Shown piece after piece: positions 1-7,437 of a DNA stretch of 30,921 nucleotides. Within the stretch, counting starts at the first letter, position 1, and every line of letters starts with the position of its first letter. Under the pieces are notes generated by a model that was given only the letters and a program-made list of their open reading frames with translations, did not search any database and was not told the DNA's origin. This stretch comes from Wukongarchaeum sp048886645 (lineage in GTDB: Archaea; Asgardarchaeota; Wukongarchaeia; Wukongarchaeales; Wukongarchaeaceae): contig JBHLKN010000017.1 in NCBI GenBank assembly GCA_048886645.1, positions 1-30,921 on the forward strand. Reading direction: 5' to 3'. The position numbers and the translations under genes are program-made.

Positions 1-749
1 GAGTCTGGATAAACCGCTAATAATTCCAAAAAACACTGTAAAATCGCCTTTTCAACATCTCCCTTCGATGAATTATAGGTTTCTACAAGAACAGGATAAC
101 TGTAACTAAACGTTATATCAAAGGCAGAAACGTATTCTTGGGAAATATTGTCCCAAGAAGCGCTCACTTGAAAAAGATCAAGCAAAGAAACGTTTTTCTC
201 ACGCAACTCCCAAAGAGTTTTTTCTTCATCACAAACATCAAATTTAGGAACAGATCCAAGACCTCCACAAGAAGTAACATTAATCGCCTTGACAACATAA
301 ACCGAATCTTTTGCTGTTGTAGCCCTTAAAACCTCCTCCAATCCCCGCCTTATACCTACAATACCCTCCCTCCTAATCAAGCTTATCCCAGAAGCTACAC
401 ATAAGGGTATAAGAAGTAATATAATGCCCAGATTAGTGTTTCCTCCCCTATGCCACTTCTTTGTAGAAGAAACTGCGTCAAATATAAGGGATCCTATTTT
501 AATCCTGCTTGGATCTTGCTTATTTCTAACCGTTTCTACTCCCTTTATCGCCGCCTCTGTAACAGCTGAATCAATGGCTACTGCACTTGCTAAAAAGTGT
601 GAATATCGTGTATCATGAGACTCATGGAAAGGCGATATGTTTCCAGGTTTCGGCATACTAGCCTCTAACAAACAAGCAAGAACTCCACATTTACGTATGT
701 ATTCAACTATTTCTCCGCCTGAAACAGGATAATCCGCTTGGAAAAACAT
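1..749 (-). CDS. CitG/MdcB-family triphosphoribosyl-dephospho-CoA synthase-like protein (3' part off window)
   Basis: An open frame runs without a stop from an ATG at 749 to the window edge (249 codons so far; the C-terminus is missing). An in-frame ATG at 761 is an alternative start. The translation carries hallmarks of the CitG family: a PKPGNISPF motif near residue 35 followed by H-E-S-H-D-T-R-Y-S-H-F, then KIGSLIFDAV and a NTNLGIILLLIPL stretch. Family members transfer a triphosphoribosyl group from ATP to dephospho-CoA. Archaeal members usually lack citrate or malonate lyase partners, and their true substrate is uncertain; none of those partners is seen here. The gene diverges from the moeA fusion, with a tandem repeat over its start region. 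I am confident of the family but not of the exact reaction. Confidence 0.82.
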   Translation of the reverse strand, partial: MFFQADYPVSGGEIVEYIRKCGVLACLLEASMPKPGNISPFHESHDTRYSHFLASAVAIDSAVTEAAIKGVETVRNKQDPSRIKIGSLIFDAVSSTKKWHRGGNTNLGIILLLIPLCVASGISLIRREGIVGIRRGLEEVLRATTAKDSVYVVKAINVTSCGGLGSVPKFDVCDEEKTLWELREKNVSLLDLFQVSASWDNISQEYVSAFDITFSYSYPVLVETYNSSKGDVEKAILQCFLELLAVYPD

Positions 750-756
750 GAAAAAC

Positions 757-824
757 AACATCCTAAGGTTTAAAATTGTGCCTAAGGTTTAACATCCTAA
801 GGTTTAAAATTGCTGCAAAGGTTT
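757..824. repeat. 34-bp tandem duplication in the divergent promoter
   Basis: Two adjacent 34-bp units (757-790 and 791-824) agree at about 30 of 34 positions; the first 22 bases are exact copies. Within them the core AAGGTTTAAAATTG occurs at 765-778, 799-812 and 818-831, with a shortened copy at 784-793, giving a finer period of about 17-19 bp. Read on the minus strand, each core contains TTTTAAACC, which resembles a TATA element. The alternative ATG of the CitG-like gene (761) lies inside the first unit. It may be multiplied promoter or operator sequence. Confidence 0.75.
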
Positions 825-892
825 AAAATTGTGCCTATTAAAAATGGTACTGTTTTATTCATAAAACGCATATTTCAAGGGGATTTTTTGCT

Positions 893-2881
893 TTGAACAA
901 CCTAAAAAATAGTAGAAAGTATTTTTTAGAAACAATCAGTATCGAAGAGGCAAAAAACCGTTTTTTATCCCATTTTTCCCCATCAAAAACCGTCGAATCC
1001 GTTCCAATTTTTGAAGCTTACAGCCGTGTTTTAGCAGAAAATACACGATCAAAAACAGATGTTCCGCCCTTTGATAGGGCTTCAATGGACGGCTACAGCG
1101 TAATATCAAGGGACACATGGGGAGCAGATGAAGAAAATCCTGTGGTCCTCGAAATTATAGGAGAAATAGGTCCCGGGGAAATCCCAAAAATCGAAGTAGA
1201 ACCTGGGAAATGTTTAGACATTGCCACAGGAGCTGTAATGCCCCGAGGAGCCAACGCCGTAGTCATGGTAGAATATACCGATAGAAAAGAAGATAAAATC
1301 TTTATCTACAAACCAGTAGCCCCTGGAGAAAACGTTTATCCTGCAGGAAAAGATATCATGGCAGGAGAGCTTCTAATCCGAAAAGGCACTGTTCTCTCCG
1401 CGAGGGAGATAGGCGTTTTGTCCGCCATAGGACTTTACGAAATCCCCGTTTATAAGAAACCAAAAGTCGCCGTAATCTCTACCGGAAACGAAATAGTTGA
1501 ACCGGGAAACCCTCTACCTCCAGGAAAAATTTATGACATTAACGCTGGAACAATAATCGCCTCCGTTAAAGAGTGCGGAGGTGACCCTGTTTTTCTCGGA
1601 ATTATTAAGGATGATCCAGAACACCTTCGAGAAAAAATTGAAAAAGCTTTAACTTTTTCCGACATGATAATTTTCTCAGGGGGAACTTCAAAGGGTTTAG
1701 GCGATTTTTCTTATAGAGTTCTAGACGAGATTGGCAAGCCAGGGATCCTTGTCCACGGGATCTCCATCCAGCCAGGAAAACCAACCATCATTGCCATAAT
1801 CGGTGAGAAACCCGTTTTTGGCCTACCTGGCTATCCCACCTCAGCTTTAACCGTTTTCAACCTTCTTGTAGCCCCCATAATCCGCCAAATATCCGGAAAA
1901 ACGGAAATCCCCCACGCCACCCTTAAAGCCGAAATGGTTGTAAAAATTAATACCGAAAGCGGTCGAACTCTCCTCCAACCAGTACACCTCATAAAAAGGC
2001 ATGAAAAACTTCAAGCCTATCCCATTCTTAAAGGAAGTGGCGCTATAAGCACATTAGCAGAAGCTGACGGTTATACCAAAATTCCCCCAGAAAAACAGTT
2101 CATCGAAGAGGGAGAAGAGGTATTCGTGGAACTATTTGGCGAAATTTCCCTCCCAGACCTCATCTTCATCGGAAGCAACGACTTCTGTGTCAACACGATT
2201 TTTGAGTCCATGCTTGAAAAAGATCCGAACTTAAAAATTAAGGCAATTAACGTAGGTTCTGAGGGAGGGATCCGCGCAATAGCCGTAGGACAAACAGACA
2301 TCTCAGGAATTCACCTCCTTGACCCAAAAACAGGAGAGTACAATAAACCCTTCCTAAAAACCTACTCCCTAAAAGAGAAAGCAACATTGATAAGGGGCTA
2401 TTCACGCCTTCAAGGCCTTATTATCAGAAAAGATAATCTTCTAAATATCAAAAGCTTAGAAGACGCCATAGAAAAAGGAGCCTTTTTCATAAACCGAAAC
2501 CCTGGATCCGGAACCCGTATACTCTTTGACATGCTCTTAGAAAAAATAGCCGAAAAAAGAAACACCCCCCTAAAAGAACTCATAAAAGAAATAAAAGGTT
2601 ACGAAGTCGAAGCAAAAACCCACAGCGCTGTAGCCTCTGCAGTATCCATGGGCAAAGCAGACATAGGCATAGCTATCAAAACCGTCTGGATGTTTTACGA
2701 AAACTTAGAATTTATACCCTTAAAAGAAGAAAAATACGACTTTCTCATACTTAATGAAAGCATGGAAAAATCCAGTGTAAAATTATTCATAGAAACTCTA
2801 AAATCAGAAGATTTTCAGAAAACTGCTGAAAAACTTGAAGGCATAAAAACGGATAAAAATACAGGAAAACCACTGCAATAA
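893..2881 (+). CDS. moeA: MoeA molybdopterin molybdenumtransferase fused to a PBP-like (LysR-substrate-binding-like) domain
   Basis: This 662-aa protein would insert molybdate or tungstate into adenylylated molybdopterin. Residues 1 to about 190 form the MoeA N-terminal region with the diagnostic DVPPFDRASMDGY at 56-68. A MoCF-binding domain follows, with SGGTSKGLGDFS near 265 and GLPGYPTSAL near 315, then the MoeA C-terminal domain to about 415. Residues from about 425 to 650 are a periplasmic-binding-protein-like domain with GIHLLDPKTGEYN and NRNPGSGTRILFD, as in the known MoeA-PBP fusions of archaea and anaerobes. The start is TTG at 893, preceded by AAGGGGAT; no ATG fits near the N-terminus. 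The fused domain may sense molybdate or tungstate; that is inference. No transporter or other cofactor gene lies nearby. Confidence 0.93.
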   Translation: MNNLKNSRKYFLETISIEEAKNRFLSHFSPSKTVESVPIFEAYSRVLAENTRSKTDVPPFDRASMDGYSVISRDTWGADEENPVVLEIIGEIGPGEIPKIEVEPGKCLDIATGAVMPRGANAVVMVEYTDRKEDKIFIYKPVAPGENVYPAGKDIMAGELLIRKGTVLSAREIGVLSAIGLYEIPVYKKPKVAVISTGNEIVEPGNPLPPGKIYDINAGTIIASVKECGGDPVFLGIIKDDPEHLREKIEKALTFSDMIIFSGGTSKGLGDFSYRVLDEIGKPGILVHGISIQPGKPTIIAIIGEKPVFGLPGYPTSALTVFNLLVAPIIRQISGKTEIPHATLKAEMVVKINTESGRTLLQPVHLIKRHEKLQAYPILKGSGAISTLAEADGYTKIPPEKQFIEEGEEVFVELFGEISLPDLIFIGSNDFCVNTIFESMLEKDPNLKIKAINVGSEGGIRAIAVGQTDISGIHLLDPKTGEYNKPFLKTYSLKEKATLIRGYSRLQGLIIRKDNLLNIKSLEDAIEKGAFFINRNPGSGTRILFDMLLEKIAEKRNTPLKELIKEIKGYEVEAKTHSAVASAVSMGKADIGIAIKTVWMFYENLEFIPLKEEKYDFLILNESMEKSSVKLFIETLKSEDFQKTAEKLEGIKTDKNTGKPLQ

Positions 2882-3017
2882 GCGAAGTAATAGATACGTG
2901 ATTATGTATAACATCTCCTTGCAGCAACTTATAACAAATTACTCGCAGATACCGTCCATCATCTCTTTTTAAAAACATCAATTGAAATAGGGGTCGAAAC
3001 GCATCTAACGACAATTT

Positions 3018-3239
3018 TCACAAAGATGTAGATGCCAGAGCTCTTTCCTCATTTATCTGTTCGGCTTTTATGGAAATTGCCATAGCGGGGCACTCTATTA
3101 CACATTTCTCGCAATCCGTACAAGTTTCCGGGCTGATAACTACCGTTAAACCATTCACGAGGTCTATAACATCGTTAGGACATACTGCTACGCATACCCG
3201 GCAGGCAATGCAAAATTCATGGTCTATTTCAGGAGGCAT
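3018..3239 (-). CDS. 2[4Fe-4S] ferredoxin in the suf operon
   Basis: A 73-aa protein with two classical clusters: C10-x2-C13-x2-C16-x3-C20-P and C40-x2-C43-x2-C46-x3-C50-P. This is the full ferredoxin domain with a short C-terminal tail. It probably carries electrons for, or receives clusters from, the adjacent scaffold. It starts 12 nt after the sufB stop; GGTGAT just before its ATG is an acceptable SD site, though closely spaced. The gap is a whole number of codons, so the two genes are in the same frame, separated only by the sufB TAG. It is the last gene of the sufC-sufB-ferredoxin operon. Confidence 0.93.
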   Translation of the reverse strand: MPPEIDHEFCIACRVCVAVCPNDVIDLVNGLTVVISPETCTDCEKCVIECPAMAISIKAEQINEERALASTSL

Positions 3240-3251
3240 TAAATCACCTAC

Positions 3252-4610
3252 CTACATAACTTCTTCTGCAGTCATTGAAACCAGCCTATTTATCTCCGCT
3301 TGAAGTAGGCTTGGTAATCCTGGAATTTCCGTGTCTAAGAAGCCACGGACTATCATGGAGGTTGCCTCGCTTTTAGATAAGCCTCTACTCATCAAGTAAT
3401 GCAACTCTTCTTCTGCTATCTTGCCAATAGCAGCTTCATGTGTAAGCATAGCCTCTGGCGATATACTTTTCAGGTTAGGATAGGCAAATGCTTGGGCTTC
3501 ATCGCTCAGAAGCAGTCCTCTACACTCTAGGTGTCCTCTTGCTGTAGGTATATAGCCTTTAAGGGAACCACGCATTCTCACAATCGACTCATCAAGTATA
3601 ACGGATCTGGTTATTATCTCAGCTCTCGTATTTTCACCAGTAAAGACAACACTAGCGCCAATATCCATATCACTATTACCACGGCCAAAGAAAAGTGACC
3701 TTATGCTTGCTCTCGATCCTTTGCCTCTTAAAATTACGGTTGGATAAAGTTGGGTGGCTTCATGTTTCCCTATAGAGATATAGTTTTCCTTGTACACGCC
3801 ATTTTCATCAACCAAAGCACCTATTTTTGGTGATACCCAGTAGCCTGGTTTAAAATTATGAATTATGTTAAACGTTACCTCAGCCCCTTTCCCAACATAA
3901 ATCTCGGTTACACAACCATGTATACCAGTAGGGCAGGTTGGCTCTACAACACAGCCTGAGATAATATGCACTTTGGAGTAGGGTTCAGCTATCACGAGGA
4001 TATAGGGTAATTGTGCAAACCTGTTTGTTTCTATCCAGAAACAGGCTTGCAAGGGGAGCTCCACAACTACCCCCTTCTTAACCCATACAAATGCTCCTCC
4101 TATTGAATAACCCGAAGCCAAGGCTGCAAATTTATCTAGATTTAACGGAACAAGCCTATGGAAATAATCCTCTATCCATGAAAACTTATGAACGGCTTCG
4201 TCAGGATTCATTACCACGAGCCCTTCAGGATATTTTGGCAAAAATTTAAGTTTAGCCGATTCGGAGAACGCCGTGTAAGTGTTATCAAGGTCTTCTTGAA
4301 GATGCGACCCAGTTCTGTCTTCCTCATCAATCCTCGCACCGATTGTCTGAAGATATTGCCGCTCAACCTCCCTTAGTTCAAGCAAACTCTGATGTTGGCT
4401 GTGTGGTTTAGCTAAATGTGAATGGTAACGTGTAAAATCGTAGTCTTTCCCGTATTTTCCAATAGGCATTCCTTTCCTTTCATATTCCTCATAAATTTCT
4501 CTTGCAAGCTTACGTCTTTTTTGATACCATTCAGGATACTCTTTATCTCGTTCCTCATACCAATAATTTAGCTCTTTAATTACTTCCAGTTTTTCCTCAA
4601 TAATACTCAA
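3252..4610 (-). CDS. sufB: SufB/SufD-family Fe-S scaffold protein
   Basis: A 452-aa SufBD-family protein, the scaffold partner of the SufC ATPase in Fe-S cluster assembly. The C-terminal half shows the family core: GRGNSDMDIGASVVFTGENT, then HLECRGLLLSDEAQAFAYP and LTHEAAIGKIAEEELHYLMS with SRGLSKSEA. The N-terminal third is predicted to be helical and charged. Only one SufBD gene is present, as in the minimal archaeal SufBC (SMS-type) systems. The TTG start overlaps the sufC stop by 4 nt (TTGA), indicating translational coupling. The stop is TAG, which is rare among the genes of this window. Sulfur delivery would have to come from elsewhere, since no SufS or SufE is visible. Confidence 0.92.
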   Translation of the reverse strand: MSIIEEKLEVIKELNYWYEERDKEYPEWYQKRRKLAREIYEEYERKGMPIGKYGKDYDFTRYHSHLAKPHSQHQSLLELREVERQYLQTIGARIDEEDRTGSHLQEDLDNTYTAFSESAKLKFLPKYPEGLVVMNPDEAVHKFSWIEDYFHRLVPLNLDKFAALASGYSIGGAFVWVKKGVVVELPLQACFWIETNRFAQLPYILVIAEPYSKVHIISGCVVEPTCPTGIHGCVTEIYVGKGAEVTFNIIHNFKPGYWVSPKIGALVDENGVYKENYISIGKHEATQLYPTVILRGKGSRASIRSLFFGRGNSDMDIGASVVFTGENTRAEIITRSVILDESIVRMRGSLKGYIPTARGHLECRGLLLSDEAQAFAYPNLKSISPEAMLTHEAAIGKIAEEELHYLMSRGLSKSEATSMIVRGFLDTEIPGLPSLLQAEINRLVSMTAEEVM

Positions 4611-5350
4611 TGGTAATATCTCCTCATATATTCATCGTAACCAAGCTCTTCAATTCTTGGAATAAGCTCATCTGGCTTGCCTGAACTAACTATTTTCCCA
4701 TCATACATTACATGGGTTTGAGTTGGTTTTAGATATTGTAAGATGTGGCGATGGTGAGTAATTACAAGAACTGAAGATTTCAGCTCCTCTGCAGCCCTGT
4801 TTATTTCTCTCCCTAGAAGCCTGAGCGAATCTATGTCAACACCACTATCTGGCTCATCAAGTATCATCAACTTAGGTTTCATCGCAAAGACCTGGGCAAG
4901 TTCAGAACGTTTTCTCTCACCACCTGAAAAACCAAGATTAATATCTCTCGCTAAAAATGACCTGTCAAAACCAACCCTTTCAAGGAATTTGACCGCGAAT
5001 TTTTCCTCAGGCTCTATGAGCGGGTTCCAAGGCTCTTTTCCCGCTATCAGTCTTATTACATCTCTTAGCTTTACCCCCCTGATTTCCGGCGGATTTTGGT
5101 GTGCCAACGCAACGCCGAGCCTTGCACGTTCAAAAATATCTTTTTCACTAAGATCCTGTCCCTCAAAAATAATTCGCCCCTTTGTTACTTTAAAGACCGG
5201 ATAGCCCAGAATTGTTAAGGCAAGTGTCGACTTACCGCTCGCATTTGGTCCTACTAAAACATGTGCTTCACCTTTGTTTATTTTAAGTGAAACACCCTTC
5301 AGAATTTCTTTTCCGTCAACTTCTACGTAGAGATCTAGAATCTCTAACAT
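4607..5350 (-). CDS. sufC: SufC Fe-S assembly ATPase
   Basis: A 247-aa ABC-type ATPase without membrane segments, the energy-coupling partner of SufB. It has Walker A GPNASGKST near residue 34, the Q-loop HQNPPEIRGV near 89, the signature FSGGERKRSELAQ, Walker B LMILDEPDSGVDID and the switch histidine in VITHHRH. The length and the DSGVDID segment fit SufC rather than a transporter ATPase. It is the first gene of the operon, reading leftward, with an ATG start. The transcript leader appears very short because the TATA-like tract and dyad operator lie directly upstream. Confidence 0.94.
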   Translation of the reverse strand: MLEILDLYVEVDGKEILKGVSLKINKGEAHVLVGPNASGKSTLALTILGYPVFKVTKGRIIFEGQDLSEKDIFERARLGVALAHQNPPEIRGVKLRDVIRLIAGKEPWNPLIEPEEKFAVKFLERVGFDRSFLARDINLGFSGGERKRSELAQVFAMKPKLMILDEPDSGVDIDSLRLLGREINRAAEELKSSVLVITHHRHILQYLKPTQTHVMYDGKIVSSGKPDELIPRIEELGYDEYMRRYYH

Positions 5351-5361
5351 TTATATTACCA

Positions 5362-5388
5362 CATTGTTATAACAGTGTTATATCAATG
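5362..5388. promoter_or_regulatory. 27-bp imperfect dyad, likely operator of the suf operon
   Basis: The arms begin CATTGTTATAAC and mirror as GTTATATCAATG around a 3-nt centre. Apart from one pair of positions (6 and 22) and the centre, the two sides are exact inverted copies. The dyad lies 12-38 nt upstream of the sufC ATG. For the minus strand, an AT tract resembling a TATA box (5391-5415) lies just beyond it, so the expected transcription start falls inside the dyad. A protein bound here would block initiation. The natural candidate is the product of the divergent HTH gene at 5601. Confidence 0.72.
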
Positions 5389-5390
5389 TT

Positions 5391-5415
5391 AATATTTATA
5401 TATTTAAATTTTTCG
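5391..5415 (-). promoter_or_regulatory. TATA-like element of the sufC-sufB-ferredoxin operon
   Basis: On the minus strand the tract reads AAATTTAAATATATAAATATT, a strong archaeal TATA candidate, 41-65 nt upstream of the sufC start. A typical 22-27 nt TATA-to-start distance puts transcription initiation within the 27-bp dyad. Confidence 0.5.
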
Positions 5416-5460
5416 TACTATCCTGATGGCGATTTAAGTTATCACTAACAAATGATAGAG

Positions 5461-5501
5461 GACTTACCCCTCCTTGATCCTTTATAGAATAGGAGTAAGT
5501 C
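5461..5501. promoter_or_regulatory. 11-bp inverted repeat upstream of the HTH regulator
   Basis: GACTTACCCCT (5461-5471) is mirrored by AGGAGTAAGTC (5491-5501) with one mismatch and a 19-nt spacer. A smaller dyad, TATCA-N8-TGATA, lies at 5440-5457. Both sit between the divergent sufC and regulator genes. They could be further operator sites, or an RNA hairpin in the regulator leader if transcription starts upstream. Confidence 0.4.
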
Positions 5502-5600
5502 TTACACTGTGAAAAACCTTTATTGTAATTTTTATCACGATGAGGGTCATACTGAAGTTAAGTTTCATACCTGATAAATAGTTGTTAAGGCGGTGATAAG

Positions 5601-5993
5601 TTGAAATTCCCATGTGAGATAGTTGTTAAAGATATTTTACCAGTAGCCCGTGCTTTATTAGCTAAAAAACTAGTATATGAATACGGTTTTAAGCAAACGG
5701 CGGTCGCATTAATGCTTGGCACAAGCCAAGCCTCGATTAATTATTACTTACGTTCTAAGCGCGGCTATAAATCTAAAATCGTTAAAGAGTTAAAAGGTTT
5801 AGAAGAGACTATTGAAAAAATAGCTGAAGGCTTAGCTCAAGGCGAGTTAACCCAAATCGACGTACTTGAAGAAGTTTGCGACATATGTATGAAGCTTAGA
5901 GCAAGAAACACTATCTGCGAAATGCACGAGGCAATACTACCTACAATCAAAGGACAAAATTGTAAAATATGCATGGAGTACACAAAAAAATAA
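5601..5993 (+). CDS. Cysteine-rich HTH transcriptional regulator (COG2522-like), likely suf regulator
   Basis: A 130-aa protein. Residues about 28-57 form a helix-turn-helix (EYGFKQTAVALMLGTSQASI, then NYYLRSKRG), as in archaeal COG2522-type regulators. C5 lies near the N-terminus. The C-terminus carries C93-x2-C96, C106-x2-H109 and C121-x2-C124, a pattern able to bind zinc or an Fe-S cluster. The start is TTG, with GGTGAT a few bases upstream. It is transcribed divergently from sufC across a region with several dyads, which suggests control of Fe-S assembly, and perhaps of itself, by cluster or metal status. The DNA-binding assignment is firm; the ligand and target are inference. Confidence 0.8.
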   Translation: MKFPCEIVVKDILPVARALLAKKLVYEYGFKQTAVALMLGTSQASINYYLRSKRGYKSKIVKELKGLEETIEKIAEGLAQGELTQIDVLEEVCDICMKLRARNTICEMHEAILPTIKGQNCKICMEYTKK

Positions 5994-6186
5994 CAAGAAA
6001 ACAAAAATTCTCTTCATATTTCTACCTCCACAGGAAACCCAATGCGTAAGCTTGAGGAAGGAAGTGCGGGAAATTTTTTAAACTTAGACAACATGTATTC
6101 TTAAGCCTCAACGCAGTTGAAGCAAACTAAAAATCTTTAAAAAGATTCATTTTAATTTTTCTTTCCTTTTCCTGGTGTTATCCCTT

Positions 6187-7431
6187 ATGTGGTCAAAGAT
6201 ATGGAAGTTGCTCCCTCAATACGATTGTGGCTTTTGCAGCAATCCCTCATGTAAGACACTTGCCCGTAGGATCATTACGGATCTACAACAACCAAAAGAT
6301 TGTGGCTTTCTATCAAAAGAAAATCTAGAAAAAATTACTGGACTCCTAAATGAAATGAAAGAATATGTTGAAAAAACAACTTTTAACGAAGAAAAGGAAG
6401 GAGAAGTTGAATTTGTAAAAATCGAGCCTTGTGCAGAGTATGGTAGAGTAACTCTGGAAGGACAACTTCCTAAGCCCCGAAGATCGCCCTTTGAGGACCT
6501 ATATGATATGATTGATCTTGGTTTCCTCCTTGAAGGGGCTACCTTTTTAAAAAACATTAGAAGCTCCTTTTCCCTAGGTTACGCATTAGCACAATATGAA
6601 GATAGTAAGGTTCACATTTTCAAAACTGGTAAAATCGTGATGCGCAGAATAGAAAATCAAGAGATCGCCATGCAACTCTTCAGAAATCTTTCAAGGATTT
6701 TATGGGGATCAGTTATCTGTAAATGCGGTAACTCAGGGATCGATTGTGTAGGTGGTGGGTGTTTCCACTGTCATGACGAAGTTTGCCCCTTCTTGATATG
6801 GGGCTTAGAAAAGAAAAAATCCTACTCGACAGAACCAGGATATTCATTGATAAATAAGGCTGATAAATCAGATTTTAACGAACTTTTTTCCGAAGGGAAA
6901 AATAGGCTTGATGAGATGGTTAAAATTTTTGAAAGTGCTCTGAAAACGATAGAAAAAGAAGGAGAAGAAAAAGGAAAAAACAGAATGATAAAAGCGGAGA
7001 TAAAAGAAAGTTTTTGGGAAAAACTGCAATCACTATTTAATTCTTTAAGGGATGTTAGTTGCCAACTATTAATTGAAGCAAAAGAGGATTACGGAGCGGT
7101 TTTAGGCCTAATCTTGCTAGGTATAGGTCAAAACTTAAAACGGGCAAATGAAGGTTTACTATCACTAGAAAATGATGTGAACAAAGATCTCTTAAAATCA
7201 TCAAGCGAGATTTTCCTCGAAGGATATAAAGTCTTTGAGACAGGAAACAAAACCAAAGCAAACAATCTTGAATCCCAATTTGAAACCTTTTTCAACAATT
7301 GGAAAAAAGATTACGCAAAAACGAAAAAAGATGAAAATTTAAATGGGAAAATTCTTGCAAATTTACTAAAAATAGCAATAAATGGCTATTTTACCTCAAA
7401 AATGATTACAAGAATATTACCATCAGGATGA
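6187..7431 (+). CDS. Fe-S-domain protein in operon with iscS/iscU, function unknown
   Basis: I chose ATG 6187 (414 aa) because GGTG lies 9 nt upstream; GTG 6175 would add four residues. Counting from GTG 6175, the N-terminus has YDCGFCSNPSCKTLARR with C18, C21, C26 and C43, the four-cysteine [4Fe-4S] domain (PF04060-like) known from the corrinoid Fe-S protein and RnfB. A second cysteine group lies at 182-204 (C182, C184, C191, C196, C199, C204), in CKCGNSGIDCVGGGCFHCH. The remainder (210-418) is charged and helical, with no recognised motif. The gene ends 6 nt before the IscS-like gene and so is probably co-transcribed with iscS and iscU. It could be a client of, or a redox or cluster carrier for, that pair. 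I do not recognise a named family. Confidence 0.75.
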   Translation: MWSKIWKLLPQYDCGFCSNPSCKTLARRIITDLQQPKDCGFLSKENLEKITGLLNEMKEYVEKTTFNEEKEGEVEFVKIEPCAEYGRVTLEGQLPKPRRSPFEDLYDMIDLGFLLEGATFLKNIRSSFSLGYALAQYEDSKVHIFKTGKIVMRRIENQEIAMQLFRNLSRILWGSVICKCGNSGIDCVGGGCFHCHDEVCPFLIWGLEKKKSYSTEPGYSLINKADKSDFNELFSEGKNRLDEMVKIFESALKTIEKEGEEKGKNRMIKAEIKESFWEKLQSLFNSLRDVSCQLLIEAKEDYGAVLGLILLGIGQNLKRANEGLLSLENDVNKDLLKSSSEIFLEGYKVFETGNKTKANNLESQFETFFNNWKKDYAKTKKDENLNGKILANLLKIAINGYFTSKMITRILPSG

Positions 7432-7437
7432 AACAAG

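Noticed and set aside
2071..2301. Minus-strand frame inside moeA
   Set aside because: It is a shadow of the well-supported MoeA-PBP coding frame and shows no family motif.
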